Source of the DNA: UBA287 sp034190325
GTDB taxonomy: Archaea > Thermoplasmatota > UBA186 > UBA287
Direction: 5' to 3'
Assembly (NCBI GenBank): GCA_034190325.1
Contig: JAXHST010000091.1
Location: 1-21,380 of the forward strand
DNA length: 21,380 nt
The translations under genes and the position numbers were made by a program. Position 1 is the stretch's first letter, and the number at the start of each line of letters is the position of its first letter. This document shows, in pieces, positions 1-6,460 of the stretch. Under the pieces are notes generated by a model. That model was given only the letters and a program-made list of their open reading frames with translations. It was not told where the DNA came from and did not search any database.

Positions 1-96
1 CTGACTGGAGCTCTTCAACCGATTTGAGATCCTTAACCCTGATCTAGAGCAATGAGCAAAAAAAACTAAAAGAAAAAAACAAAAAAAAGCAGAATC
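1..96. other. Intergenic edge with A-rich tract
   Basis: No gene is supported here. The first 50 bases could hold the tail of an upstream gene, but each forward frame stops quickly and nothing is recognisable. Positions about 58-90 are almost pure A broken by single C or G, read as T-runs on the other strand. This could be an A-rich element upstream of the promoter at 97-105 or part of a termination region. Confidence 0.4.
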
Positions 97-105
97 TTTA
101 TATAT
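97..105 (+). promoter_or_regulatory. TATA box of the ABC transporter operon
   Basis: A TTTATATAT element lies about 25 bases before the ATG at 127, the usual archaeal TATA-to-transcription-start distance. The mRNA would begin at or next to the start codon (leaderless). The string TATATTGCGT recurs in the promoter of the pyruvate oxidoreductase operon near 14764. Confidence 0.6.
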
Positions 106-126
106 TGCGTATTCCTTTCATGGAAT

Positions 127-822
127 ATGGTGGATAATCCTGTTATTCAGACCTCTGGTCTGAGAAAGGTGTATCCGGGCTATGCCTCAAGGGTTGAGGC
201 TCTGAAAAATATTGATCTGACAATAAAGGCCGGGGAGTACCTTACAATCCTCGGTCCCAGCGGATCAGGGAAATCAACCCTGCTTTACGTTCTTGGTTGC
301 CTGGACAGACCTACTGAGGGCTCCCTCCTGGTGGATGGGAAGAAAACAAATGAGCTCACAGATGCTGAACTCTCATATCTCAGAGGAGAGAAGTTTGGTT
401 TTGTCTTTCAGGAAAGAAACCTTCTTCCTACAATGACGGTGCTTGATAATGTGATGCTGCCAGCGCTCATAAGATCAAAGGGCAGAAGCTATGCAGAGAT
501 AGAACAGAGAGCAAGAGAGCTCATTGAGCGCGTTAATCTCACGCACAGGGTTGATCACATAGCAATACACCTTTCAGTTGGAGAGCAGCAGAGGGTTGCA
601 ATAGCGAGGGCTCTTATAAACGACCCTGAGGTCATATTTGCTGATGAGCCTACAGGATCTCTGGATAGCGCTTCTGCTGATAATGTCATGGATATCTTCA
701 CAGCCCTGTACAGGCGTGGAATAACCGTTGTGCTGGTTACGCATGAGGAGTCTTTCACAAAATATGCCACAAGGATGATAAAGCTGGTTGATGGATCAAT
801 TGTCGAAGAAAGGAGGTTATAA
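127..822 (+). CDS. ABC transporter ATP-binding protein, MacB/LolD type
   Basis: This 231-residue protein is a complete ABC ATPase that would power the permease encoded directly downstream. Visible motifs, in order, are a Walker A loop (GPSGSGKST, about residues 43-51), a Q-loop (FVFQERNLLP), an ABC signature in the form LSVGEQQR, a Walker B with its catalytic glutamate (VIFADEPTGSLD), and a switch histidine (LVTHE). The FVFQ...LLPTMTVLDNV region and the pairing with an FtsX-like permease are typical of the MacB/LolD/FtsE class, which move lipoproteins, peptides or drugs or do mechanotransmission rather than classical import. The start ATG fits the upstream TATA box as a leaderless start. Its stop lies two bases before the permease ATG. 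The substrate cannot be read from sequence; assignment to the ABC class is near certain. Confidence 0.95.
   Translation: MVDNPVIQTSGLRKVYPGYASRVEALKNIDLTIKAGEYLTILGPSGSGKSTLLYVLGCLDRPTEGSLLVDGKKTNELTDAELSYLRGEKFGFVFQERNLLPTMTVLDNVMLPALIRSKGRSYAEIEQRARELIERVNLTHRVDHIAIHLSVGEQQRVAIARALINDPEVIFADEPTGSLDSASADNVMDIFTALYRRGITVVLVTHEESFTKYATRMIKLVDGSIVEERRL
811..817 (+). promoter_or_regulatory. Shine-Dalgarno site of the permease gene
   Basis: AGGAGGT lies six bases before the ATG at 824 and inside the last codons of the ATPase gene. It favours ATG 824 as the permease start over an in-frame upstream ATG at 788, and indicates coupled translation. Confidence 0.8.
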
Positions 823-823
823 G

Positions 824-2344
824 ATGGCTAAAGGAAATAGATTTGCGAGTTCTGCATCTCGGGTCCTGGCTGCTAATGAGTTTAGAGAGCATAGAAGGAT
901 ATATGTGGTGATAATCCTGGCAATAGGCATAACTATGTCCACATTTTTCCTGGCGACATGCTATGAATTCTACATGCAGCAGGTAATAAACGAGGGGGTA
1001 AAGAATGGAATTTCTGCTGATGCTCTCATACTTGGGCCCAACATGACTGTGAGGGATGCTATAGGGGGAGCTCTGGTAATGGCTGATGCTTCACAGATTG
1101 CTGAGGCTATAAATGCCACAGGGCGTTACAATGTGACAATGCGAACGGTCTTTCAGGGAGCTGCTTTTTATGGGGGGATGGAATTTGGCACCCCCGGGCG
1201 TTATGAAGGTGCGATAATAGATGGCATAGATCTAAAAACAGATCCTGCAGTGTATGATTTAAAGGGAGCTGTAATGGAGGGGGAGTGGTTTGATGAGTAT
1301 ATTGCAAGAAATCCTGAAGCACTTGAAGGTGATTATGGAGCACAGATCATAGCCAGCATAGCATACACTGTGAATGAGTTCATGTACTCTGAATGGGCAA
1401 ACCTTCCAATAATTGGAGCTGTTATGAGAGCTCTGCGTCCTGGCATGGAGCTCTTTCAAAAAGAAGCATTTGCAAGAACAACAGCATACCCGGCGCTTGT
1501 AGGAAGGGCTCTTGCTGAGTTAACCAACCTTAGAGTGGGAGACGAATTTACCGTTCTCATAGAGAAGGGGGGCAACCTCGGTAACTTTACATTCGCAAGG
1601 TACAAAGCGATAGGGATATATGATATAGGTCTTCCTCTGATGGAGCAGATGATAATTATAACACCAATAGATGGTTTAAGGCAGGTTGCCGGTAAAGCAT
1701 TCAACGAGGGCGCGGCTACAACGATAGCTGTGAAATCTCTCAGCATACCTTCAAGCGACCATGAAGCAATAAAGAATGACCTCAGGAGCATAGTCTCAGA
1801 TATTGAGGTTGAGCTGCCAGATGGCAGAAGAGGAGAGCCAGAGATATTCACATGGCATGATGTTCTCACTTACACCAGCGGAACCATGTTTGATACTGTA
1901 ACGTATCTGCTGATATTCTCCATAGCATTCATCCTTGCGCTCTGCGCTGTTGCCATATACTATGTCATGGATTCCATAGTGCTGAGAAAGATGAGGCAGA
2001 TAGGGATCATAAAGGCAATGGGAGCTACAAACCTCACGGTAGGGCTTTCATTCATGTATCAGGCTTTGCTCGTGGGCATCTGTGCAGCCGTTATCGGGGT
2101 GTTTCTTGGGTATATGGCGCTCTATGCAGTCCAGTATATGGGTTTACAGACATTCCTGCAGATAGGGGCTGTTGCAAGGGTTGCAACACCGATAAGCGTA
2201 AGCTATGTTGTCCAGCCATGGGCTTTGGCCCTTACTATAATACTTCCGATAGGCATCTCTCTGCTGGCATCACTTCTTCCAGCAAGGCATGCGGCCTCGC
2301 TCGATCCTGTTGAGTGCATAAGGAGAGGGGAGGGAGCGCTATGA
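824..2344 (+). CDS. ABC transporter permease, FtsX/MacB-like
   Basis: A 506-residue membrane protein with the FtsX/MacB layout: one N-terminal membrane helix (about residues 27-48), a large extracytoplasmic domain of about 300 residues, then three C-terminal helices. The fold's hallmark sits after the second helix, where SIVLRKMRQIGIIKAMGA is the coupling segment that contacts the ATPase. The protein ends with the common LLPARHAASLDPVECIRRG motif. It forms a transporter with the preceding ATPase. Start ATG 824 is chosen for its strong Shine-Dalgarno. Its TGA overlaps the ATG of the next gene (ATGA at 2341-2344). No cargo-specific domain is recognisable in the periplasmic-side region, so the substrate is unknown. 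Confidence 0.92.
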   Translation: MAKGNRFASSASRVLAANEFREHRRIYVVIILAIGITMSTFFLATCYEFYMQQVINEGVKNGISADALILGPNMTVRDAIGGALVMADASQIAEAINATGRYNVTMRTVFQGAAFYGGMEFGTPGRYEGAIIDGIDLKTDPAVYDLKGAVMEGEWFDEYIARNPEALEGDYGAQIIASIAYTVNEFMYSEWANLPIIGAVMRALRPGMELFQKEAFARTTAYPALVGRALAELTNLRVGDEFTVLIEKGGNLGNFTFARYKAIGIYDIGLPLMEQMIIITPIDGLRQVAGKAFNEGAATTIAVKSLSIPSSDHEAIKNDLRSIVSDIEVELPDGRRGEPEIFTWHDVLTYTSGTMFDTVTYLLIFSIAFILALCAVAIYYVMDSIVLRKMRQIGIIKAMGATNLTVGLSFMYQALLVGICAAVIGVFLGYMALYAVQYMGLQTFLQIGAVARVATPISVSYVVQPWALALTIILPIGISLLASLLPARHAASLDPVECIRRGEGAL

Positions 2345-2640
2345 TCCTTTTAAGCGTTGTTGGGTCTATATCGGCGCTGATTGCATGGGTCATAGAGGAG
2401 CTCACATATCTTTTCTCCCTTATATGGATGCCAGTTCTCGGCCACATTTCAGTTGGATGTCTTGATTTCTGCGCGCCAATGGTGGGAAGAATAATTCAGT
2501 CAGGGGTGGGGTCATGCTTAGATTCCTCACTTGATTGCTTATTGCAAACAACTTTTGTGCCGTGCGCCGTTGGCGTTGAGAGGGTCTGCATGCCCTACTT
2601 TGTAGAGATCCTGCAGCAACTACTCAACATCCTGGGCTAA
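2341..2640 (+). CDS. Small cysteine-rich membrane protein coupled to the ABC transporter
   Basis: I do not recognise the family. The 99-residue product begins with a long hydrophobic stretch (about residues 1-34, a membrane helix or hairpin). A second half carries six cysteines at residues 40, 44, 59, 66, 75 and 83, partly in a repeated leucine-aspartate pattern (GCLDFC, SCLDSSLDC). The C-terminus is again hydrophobic (EILQQLLNILG). The ATG overlaps the permease stop codon, so translation is probably coupled and the protein likely works with the transporter as an accessory subunit or, more speculatively, as its cargo. Cysteine spacing does not match a ferredoxin or zinc ribbon; disulfides on the outside of the cell are possible. 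The reading frame is supported by the overlap and by the absence of a better frame, not by homology. Confidence 0.6.
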   Translation: MILLSVVGSISALIAWVIEELTYLFSLIWMPVLGHISVGCLDFCAPMVGRIIQSGVGSCLDSSLDCLLQTTFVPCAVGVERVCMPYFVEILQQLLNILG

Positions 2641-2942
2641 TAGAGGCTCTGGCACACCTCTCTTTGATCTCTGAGTATATACAAAGGCTTACATAACCAC
2701 AGAAGAGCTAAAGAGACAAGGTTAGAAAGGATCTGCGGAAGGGTAAAACCAGACTTCCCTTTGGAGAGACATCCCGTCCATATATCAATCGTAAAGGAAG
2801 AAGCATTTATCCGCCGCTCTGAAGACCCCTTCTATATTCCTTTTGGTCAGAGATCAGCCTCTACAGGCATTGCTTTGCGCCCTTTGAGCCATCATGAAAA
2901 ATAGCGCCCTGCTGCAGCGCTGCCATTCCAAAAGGCTTAAAA
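2641..2942. other. Convergent intergenic region, no gene seen
   Basis: About 300 bases between the ends of two convergent operons. I see no convincing coding frame, tRNA or classical T-run terminator. A short inverted repeat (AGCGC...GCGCT) lies around 2903-2921, and a weak one (GGAAG...CTTCC) around 2737-2758. Both are too small to call. Confidence 0.5.
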
Positions 2943-4097
2943 CTAAAGGTATCTCCCACGACTGGATATGACATCTATTCTCTTTATGACCTCTTCCGCT
3001 CTGCTATACGTGCTTCCGTATCCTTTTAGCACCGCGCTGAAGAGATCTTCTTTCCTCACCGCCTTTAATGCTTCATAGAGCACATGAAGATCAACGCCCT
3101 TCTTCTCTATCTCCGGGCTCTTTTCACCAAGCCCGAAGTCTATTAAATACAGGACACCGTTACGGACTATCATGTTTGAGGTCGTGATATCCCCATGTAT
3201 TATGTCCGCAGAATGCAGTTTTCCGATTGATCTACCGATCTCAAAACAGAGCGCTCTATCATCCCCAAGGATCTCCTTTACCCTCATACCCTCTATGAAC
3301 TCCATGATTATGCTGTCCTCTGTAACATCATATATTTTAGGGACATTCACCCCCAGAGATCTTGCTTCATGAACCAGCTTTGCCTCCTCTCTGGTTCTAT
3401 GAGCCCTCAGAGATCTATCGAGCTCCTTTTCTCTATAGCTTTTTTCAATCCTCTTTTTGATGACGCATCGCCTGCCGAGAAAGCTGTCCTCATACAGCTT
3501 TGCTTCAGCCCCCTGCTTTATCACCCTTCTTAAACCGAGCTTCTCTTTTAGTGTAGATATAAGGTCTTCGATTGTTTGAGCTGCATGCTTTTCTTCTCCA
3601 TCTCTCTTCATACCCCATCCTATAAATTCCACACCAGCCTCATCTATCTGAGTGCCCCCTACATAGATAACTCTGTCTTCATTAAACATTTTTATTTGCT
3701 CACCTGAGGGCTTGAGTTTCACTCCATCGCCCTCAATGACACAATCGAACGTTAAACCCAGCTGTGTCAATAGCGCCATTTTTTCACTTCTTGAGGTAAC
3801 GATCCCCTTTTTCACTCCCGCCTCATCCAGGAATGAAAAGACCCTCTCAATGCCAGGAATAAGGATCTCTTTGCCCCTCTTTTTTGACGCGCACTGCTTT
3901 TCGTAAAAGCGCACCATATCCTCGCCAGACGGGCTTATCATGGAGAATATTTTATCCAGGGGAAGAGCTAACAATTCTGTTATCTCCTTTTCGCTCCATT
4001 CTTTTAGCCCGAAGGCTCTCTGCGTCTCTCTGAAGCATTCAACAATGTTCCTGCGATCATCTATCACTGCTCCATCCAGATCAAATAGAACTATCAT
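2943..4097 (-). CDS. bud32: HAD-family phosphatase domain fused to Bud32 (KEOPS kinase/ATPase)
   Basis: The 384-residue protein joins two domains in one frame. Residues 1-185 are a HAD hydrolase of the phosphoglycolate-phosphatase type: motif I FDLDGAVID (Asp6, Asp8), motif II IVTSR (Thr101), motif III KLKP (Lys129), and a weakened motif IV VGGTQID in which the first acidic residue is glycine and Asp152 remains. Residues 192-384 are a full Bud32: nucleotide loop KQGAEAKLY, the VIKKR lysine (214), catalytic HGDITTSN (Asp303, Asn308), DFG at 320-322 and the basic tail SRGRYL. Bud32 is the small atypical kinase/ATPase that supports Kae1 in making the t6A modification of tRNA. Its start overlaps the kae1 stop by four bases. 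Archaeal Bud32 is often fused to Kae1; here the partner is a HAD domain instead. No methionine exists near the junction, so this is not two separate genes. What the HAD domain acts on is unknown. Confidence 0.9.
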   Translation of the reverse strand: MIVLFDLDGAVIDDRRNIVECFRETQRAFGLKEWSEKEITELLALPLDKIFSMISPSGEDMVRFYEKQCASKKRGKEILIPGIERVFSFLDEAGVKKGIVTSRSEKMALLTQLGLTFDCVIEGDGVKLKPSGEQIKMFNEDRVIYVGGTQIDEAGVEFIGWGMKRDGEEKHAAQTIEDLISTLKEKLGLRRVIKQGAEAKLYEDSFLGRRCVIKKRIEKSYREKELDRSLRAHRTREEAKLVHEARSLGVNVPKIYDVTEDSIIMEFIEGMRVKEILGDDRALCFEIGRSIGKLHSADIIHGDITTSNMIVRNGVLYLIDFGLGEKSPEIEKKGVDLHVLYEALKAVRKEDLFSAVLKGYGSTYSRAEEVIKRIDVISSRGRYL

Positions 4098-5068
4098 CTC
4101 CAGAACACCTCTACATCATCCGTTCTGAAGTTCTGCCTGGTTTCGCTCTCCTCTATCTCCATTTTCCCACCATTCATGTGCATCAAAAGTCCAGTCCATG
4201 CGATCATCGCGCCATTGTCAACGCAGAGCTTTGGCTCAGGAACAAAGAATTTTGCTCCTCGCTCATTTGCCATAATGGATGTCATCTCCCTCAGGCGGGA
4301 GTTTCTGGCAACGCCGCCAGCCAGAAGAACTTCATCCTTATCCACATGCGCCATGGCTCTCTCTGTGGTTTCAACCAGGGCTGCGAAGCACACCTCCTGC
4401 ATGGAGTAGCATATGTCCTGCAGCCTTTCTCTTCCTAGAAGATTTAGAGCGGCTGTCAATGTTCCGGAGAATGCAACGTCCATGCCTTTTAGGGTATAGG
4501 GCAGGGGTAAGAGTTTTCTGCCTTCCATAGCATAACGCTCTATCTTCGGGCCACCCGGGAATTCAAGCCCAACCTCCCTTGCAAACTTGTCCAGGCAGTT
4601 CCCTATGCCTATATCAAGCGTCTCTCCGAAGACCCTGTATCTGCCCTCAAAATAGGTTATAACCTGCGTGTTTCCCCCGGATACGTAGAGCATAACAGGA
4701 TCCTCGCATCCCTGCGTTTTTCTGCCTACCTCAAGGTGAGCTATGCAATGGTTAACCCCTATAAGAGGTATGCTGTGATAGAGGGCAAGTGCTCTGGCCC
4801 CTGTGGCTCCGGTCTTGAGGCAGGGGCCGAGGCCTGGACCCTGAGAAAAGGCTATGAGATCCATATCCTTCATAGATAGATCTGCTTTTTTTAGTGCGCT
4901 CTTCAGCATCTCAGGAAAAACCTGCGCATGGTGATTGGCAGCCTCTCTCGGATGTATGCCCATAGAGTTTGAGATCATGCTCATCTCGTTTGCTAAAACC
5001 CTGCAGTTTTCATCAACTATGCCTATCCCAAGAGTGTGGGCAGTGCTCTCTATGCCCAAAGAGATCAT
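4094..5068 (-). CDS. kae1: Kae1, tRNA N6-threonylcarbamoyladenosine transferase (KEOPS)
   Basis: The 324-residue protein is a complete Kae1/TsaD/Qri7 family member, the catalytic KEOPS subunit that transfers threonylcarbamoyl to A37 of ANN-decoding tRNAs. The ASKHA-fold signatures are present: LGIESTAHTLGIGIV at the N-terminus, the metal-binding pair in NHCIAHLE (His107, His111), the phosphate loop YVSGGNTQV, the conserved DIGIGNCLDKFARE segment, LLAGGVARN, and a C-terminal VDNGAMIAW carrying the third metal ligand. It is stand-alone, not fused to Bud32, but the downstream HAD-Bud32 start codon lies inside its 3' end, so the two are coupled. The TraB-like gene ends only 21 bases upstream. No clear Shine-Dalgarno precedes the ATG. 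Confidence 0.95.
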   Translation of the reverse strand: MISLGIESTAHTLGIGIVDENCRVLANEMSMISNSMGIHPREAANHHAQVFPEMLKSALKKADLSMKDMDLIAFSQGPGLGPCLKTGATGARALALYHSIPLIGVNHCIAHLEVGRKTQGCEDPVMLYVSGGNTQVITYFEGRYRVFGETLDIGIGNCLDKFAREVGLEFPGGPKIERYAMEGRKLLPLPYTLKGMDVAFSGTLTAALNLLGRERLQDICYSMQEVCFAALVETTERAMAHVDKDEVLLAGGVARNSRLREMTSIMANERGAKFFVPEPKLCVDNGAMIAWTGLLMHMNGGKMEIEESETRQNFRTDDVEVFWR

Positions 5069-5089
5069 AAAGATAATTTGACTCTGCTA

Positions 5090-5674
5090 TTAAGCCAGTT
5101 TCGAAAGTGCAGATAACACGCCATCAAACCTAGGTAGATCGAGGAGGACAAAGATCTTTCTATGATCTCGGGCAAGCTTCATAACATTCTCAGCCATCCT
5201 CTTTTCACACATTTTATTTATCTTCTCAAAGCCACCTTTGTTCTTCTTTTTATCCCATTTCATGGAGAAAAGATCCGCGCTCTTTGCTCTCATCTTCGTC
5301 CTTCTTGATCTCGCTAAGAGCTCAAAGGATGAGACGTTATTATACAAGAGCTCCGAGAAGTCATTATCATTTATGTCTATAGCATACACCTCGATATCTT
5401 TCTCTTCTGCATATTCTATGCTAGCTAAGAGATCCGGTGAAGGTATGGAGACTTTACCAAACCTTGAGAGATTTGAAAAATAGGAATCATAAATGTCTGA
5501 ATCACTGTTGCTTCTCAGTGCTTCCAGATCCTCCCCAGATATTCCCAGCGCCACAGCTCCGGGCTTGAAGGCCGATAGAGCTTCTCTGACCGCTGAAGCT
5601 TCGCTGCATAACCCATATATGCTCCCTGCTATCATTATCTGGCTTTTATCTATGGTTATCTCAGCTTTCTGCAC
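5090..5674 (-). CDS. Degenerate TraB-like protein, catalytic motifs lost
   Basis: The 194-residue product can be lined up by eye with the canonical TraB protein encoded at 11320-11955. Shared framework includes KPGAVALGISGEDLEAL (versus PEAVAIELDPSRLYAL), SIEYAEEKDIEVYAID (versus AYEYAREKQLPLYLID) and a C-terminal segment ending FDGVLSALSKL (versus VDGISEGLKAN). The residues that define TraB are gone: the GVAHV histidine motif reads AGSIY, the ELD glutamate reads GIS, and GDAHVDG reads LDLPRFDG. It therefore looks like a non-catalytic paralogue. It starts with GTG at 5674, with an AT-rich TTTTAAT about 25 bases upstream, and is probably the first gene of an operon with kae1 and HAD-bud32. The TraB relationship is my inference from pairwise reading; function is unknown. 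Confidence 0.7.
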   Translation of the reverse strand: MQKAEITIDKSQIMIAGSIYGLCSEASAVREALSAFKPGAVALGISGEDLEALRSNSDSDIYDSYFSNLSRFGKVSIPSPDLLASIEYAEEKDIEVYAIDINDNDFSELLYNNVSSFELLARSRRTKMRAKSADLFSMKWDKKKNKGGFEKINKMCEKRMAENVMKLARDHRKIFVLLDLPRFDGVLSALSKLA

Positions 5675-5711
5675 ATAGATAATTGGGCTATGAGATTAAA
5701 ACTGTTTTTCT

Positions 5712-5746
5712 TCAGAGATGATGGTACGGGCATGAAGGATCTCTGA
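5712..5746. repeat. 8-bp inverted repeat in the divergent intergenic region
   Basis: TCAGAGAT (5712-5719) and ATCTCTGA (5739-5746) are perfect inverted arms with a 19-base spacer, between the GTG of the TraB-like gene and the rubrerythrin promoter. It could be an operator for either divergent unit, or chance. Confidence 0.35.
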
Positions 5747-5788
5747 TGCGATCAGTGCGTGATGGGTATTACCTTGCACATATCCGAG

Positions 5789-5831
5789 GAAAATGGTATA
5801 AACAACAAGAGATATGCAAAAAAGAGGTGAA
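5789..5831 (+). promoter_or_regulatory. Duplicated leader, copy 1 (promoter and ribosome site of rubrerythrin)
   Basis: A 43-base block matches 6413-6455 with one mismatch (C5817 versus T6441). It contains an A-rich BRE-like GAAAATGG, a TATAAA box (5797-5802) and a GAGGTGA Shine-Dalgarno (5824-5830) five bases before the ATG at 5836. Transcription would start about 5825, right at the ribosome site, so the mRNA leader would be only about ten bases. Confidence 0.75.
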
Positions 5832-5835
5832 AAGG

Positions 5836-6402
5836 ATGAGGAATACAATAGTGGTGGCTATAGTGATCTGTGCCTTTCTGGCTGGAGCGCTGAGCGCTCA
5901 GGAGATGAGAACCCGGGAAAACCTTGATGCAGCATTTGGTGGGGAGAGCAGAGCTCACATGAACTACCTGCTCTACAGTTCTGCAGCTGAAAATGAGGGA
6001 TTCAGCAACGTTTCAAAGCTGTTCTACGCAACATCCTATGCCGAATCAATACACGCAAGGAACCATGCGGATGTGCTCGGCAATATTGACAGCACCAGCG
6101 AAAATCTGCAGAAAGCCGTTGATGGAGAGACCTATGAGACAGATGAGATGTACCCTGAATTCTATGAAATAGCTGTGCAAGAGAATAACTCAAGGGCACA
6201 GGAGACCTTCAGAGAGGCAATGGAGGCTGAAGCTGTCCACGCTGGTCTATATGAGAGCGCGAAGGAGAGCGTTGATGCTGGCAGAGATATGCCGTTGGAA
6301 AGCGTGTATGTCTGTCCTGTTTGCGGCAACACATTTGTTAATGGTGCTCCAGATGTCTGCCCTATCTGCGAAACGCCAAGCTCACTCTTTGTGCAATTCT
6401 GA
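5836..6402 (+). CDS. rbr: Exported rubrerythrin
   Basis: A 188-residue rubrerythrin, a peroxide-reducing non-haem diiron protein. Residues 1-21 form a signal peptide with a basic start, a hydrophobic core and a likely cleavage site at ALSA-Q. The ferritin-like part has the expected diiron ligands: Glu37 in GGESRAH, Glu70 with His73 (ESIH), Glu108 (PEF) and Glu132 with His135 (EAEAVH). The C-terminus is a rubredoxin-like iron site with Cys160/163 and Cys175/178. ATG 5836 is preferred to an in-frame ATG at 5746 because it has a Shine-Dalgarno and a signal peptide, and because the earlier stretch overlaps the duplicated leader. Most rubrerythrins are cytoplasmic, so the signal peptide is unusual. 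There is no lipobox cysteine. The superoxide reductase gene follows, carrying the same leader. Confidence 0.93.
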   Translation: MRNTIVVAIVICAFLAGALSAQEMRTRENLDAAFGGESRAHMNYLLYSSAAENEGFSNVSKLFYATSYAESIHARNHADVLGNIDSTSENLQKAVDGETYETDEMYPEFYEIAVQENNSRAQETFREAMEAEAVHAGLYESAKESVDAGRDMPLESVYVCPVCGNTFVNGAPDVCPICETPSSLFVQF

Positions 6403-6412
6403 GCATGTTGGA

Positions 6413-6455
6413 GAAAATGGTATAAACAACAAGAGATATGTAAAAAAGAGGTGAA
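6413..6455 (+). promoter_or_regulatory. Duplicated leader, copy 2 (promoter and ribosome site of superoxide reductase)
   Basis: The second copy of the 43-base block begins ten bases after the rubrerythrin stop. It again holds GAAAATGG, TATAAA (6421-6426) and GAGGTGA (6448-6454), six bases before the ATG at 6461. Its presence suggests that superoxide reductase has its own promoter, under the same control as rubrerythrin. Confidence 0.75.
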
Positions 6456-6460
6456 GTAAA

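Noticed and set aside
58..90. A-rich tract as a phase-variation or slippage site
   Set aside because: It is broken by C and G residues and lies outside any gene; a promoter-flanking or termination role is simpler.
1456..1869. 137-codon - strand frame inside the permease gene
   Set aside because: It lies wholly opposite the permease extracytoplasmic domain and resembles no family.
4094..4097. Kae1-Bud32 as a single fused gene interrupted by a sequencing error
   Set aside because: The frame after kae1 begins with a complete HAD domain, not Bud32, and a standard ATGA-type overlap joins the two genes.
5746..5835. Longer rubrerythrin start at ATG 5746
   Set aside because: The extra 30 codons cover the duplicated promoter/leader, have no ribosome site, and would place a charged stretch before the signal peptide.
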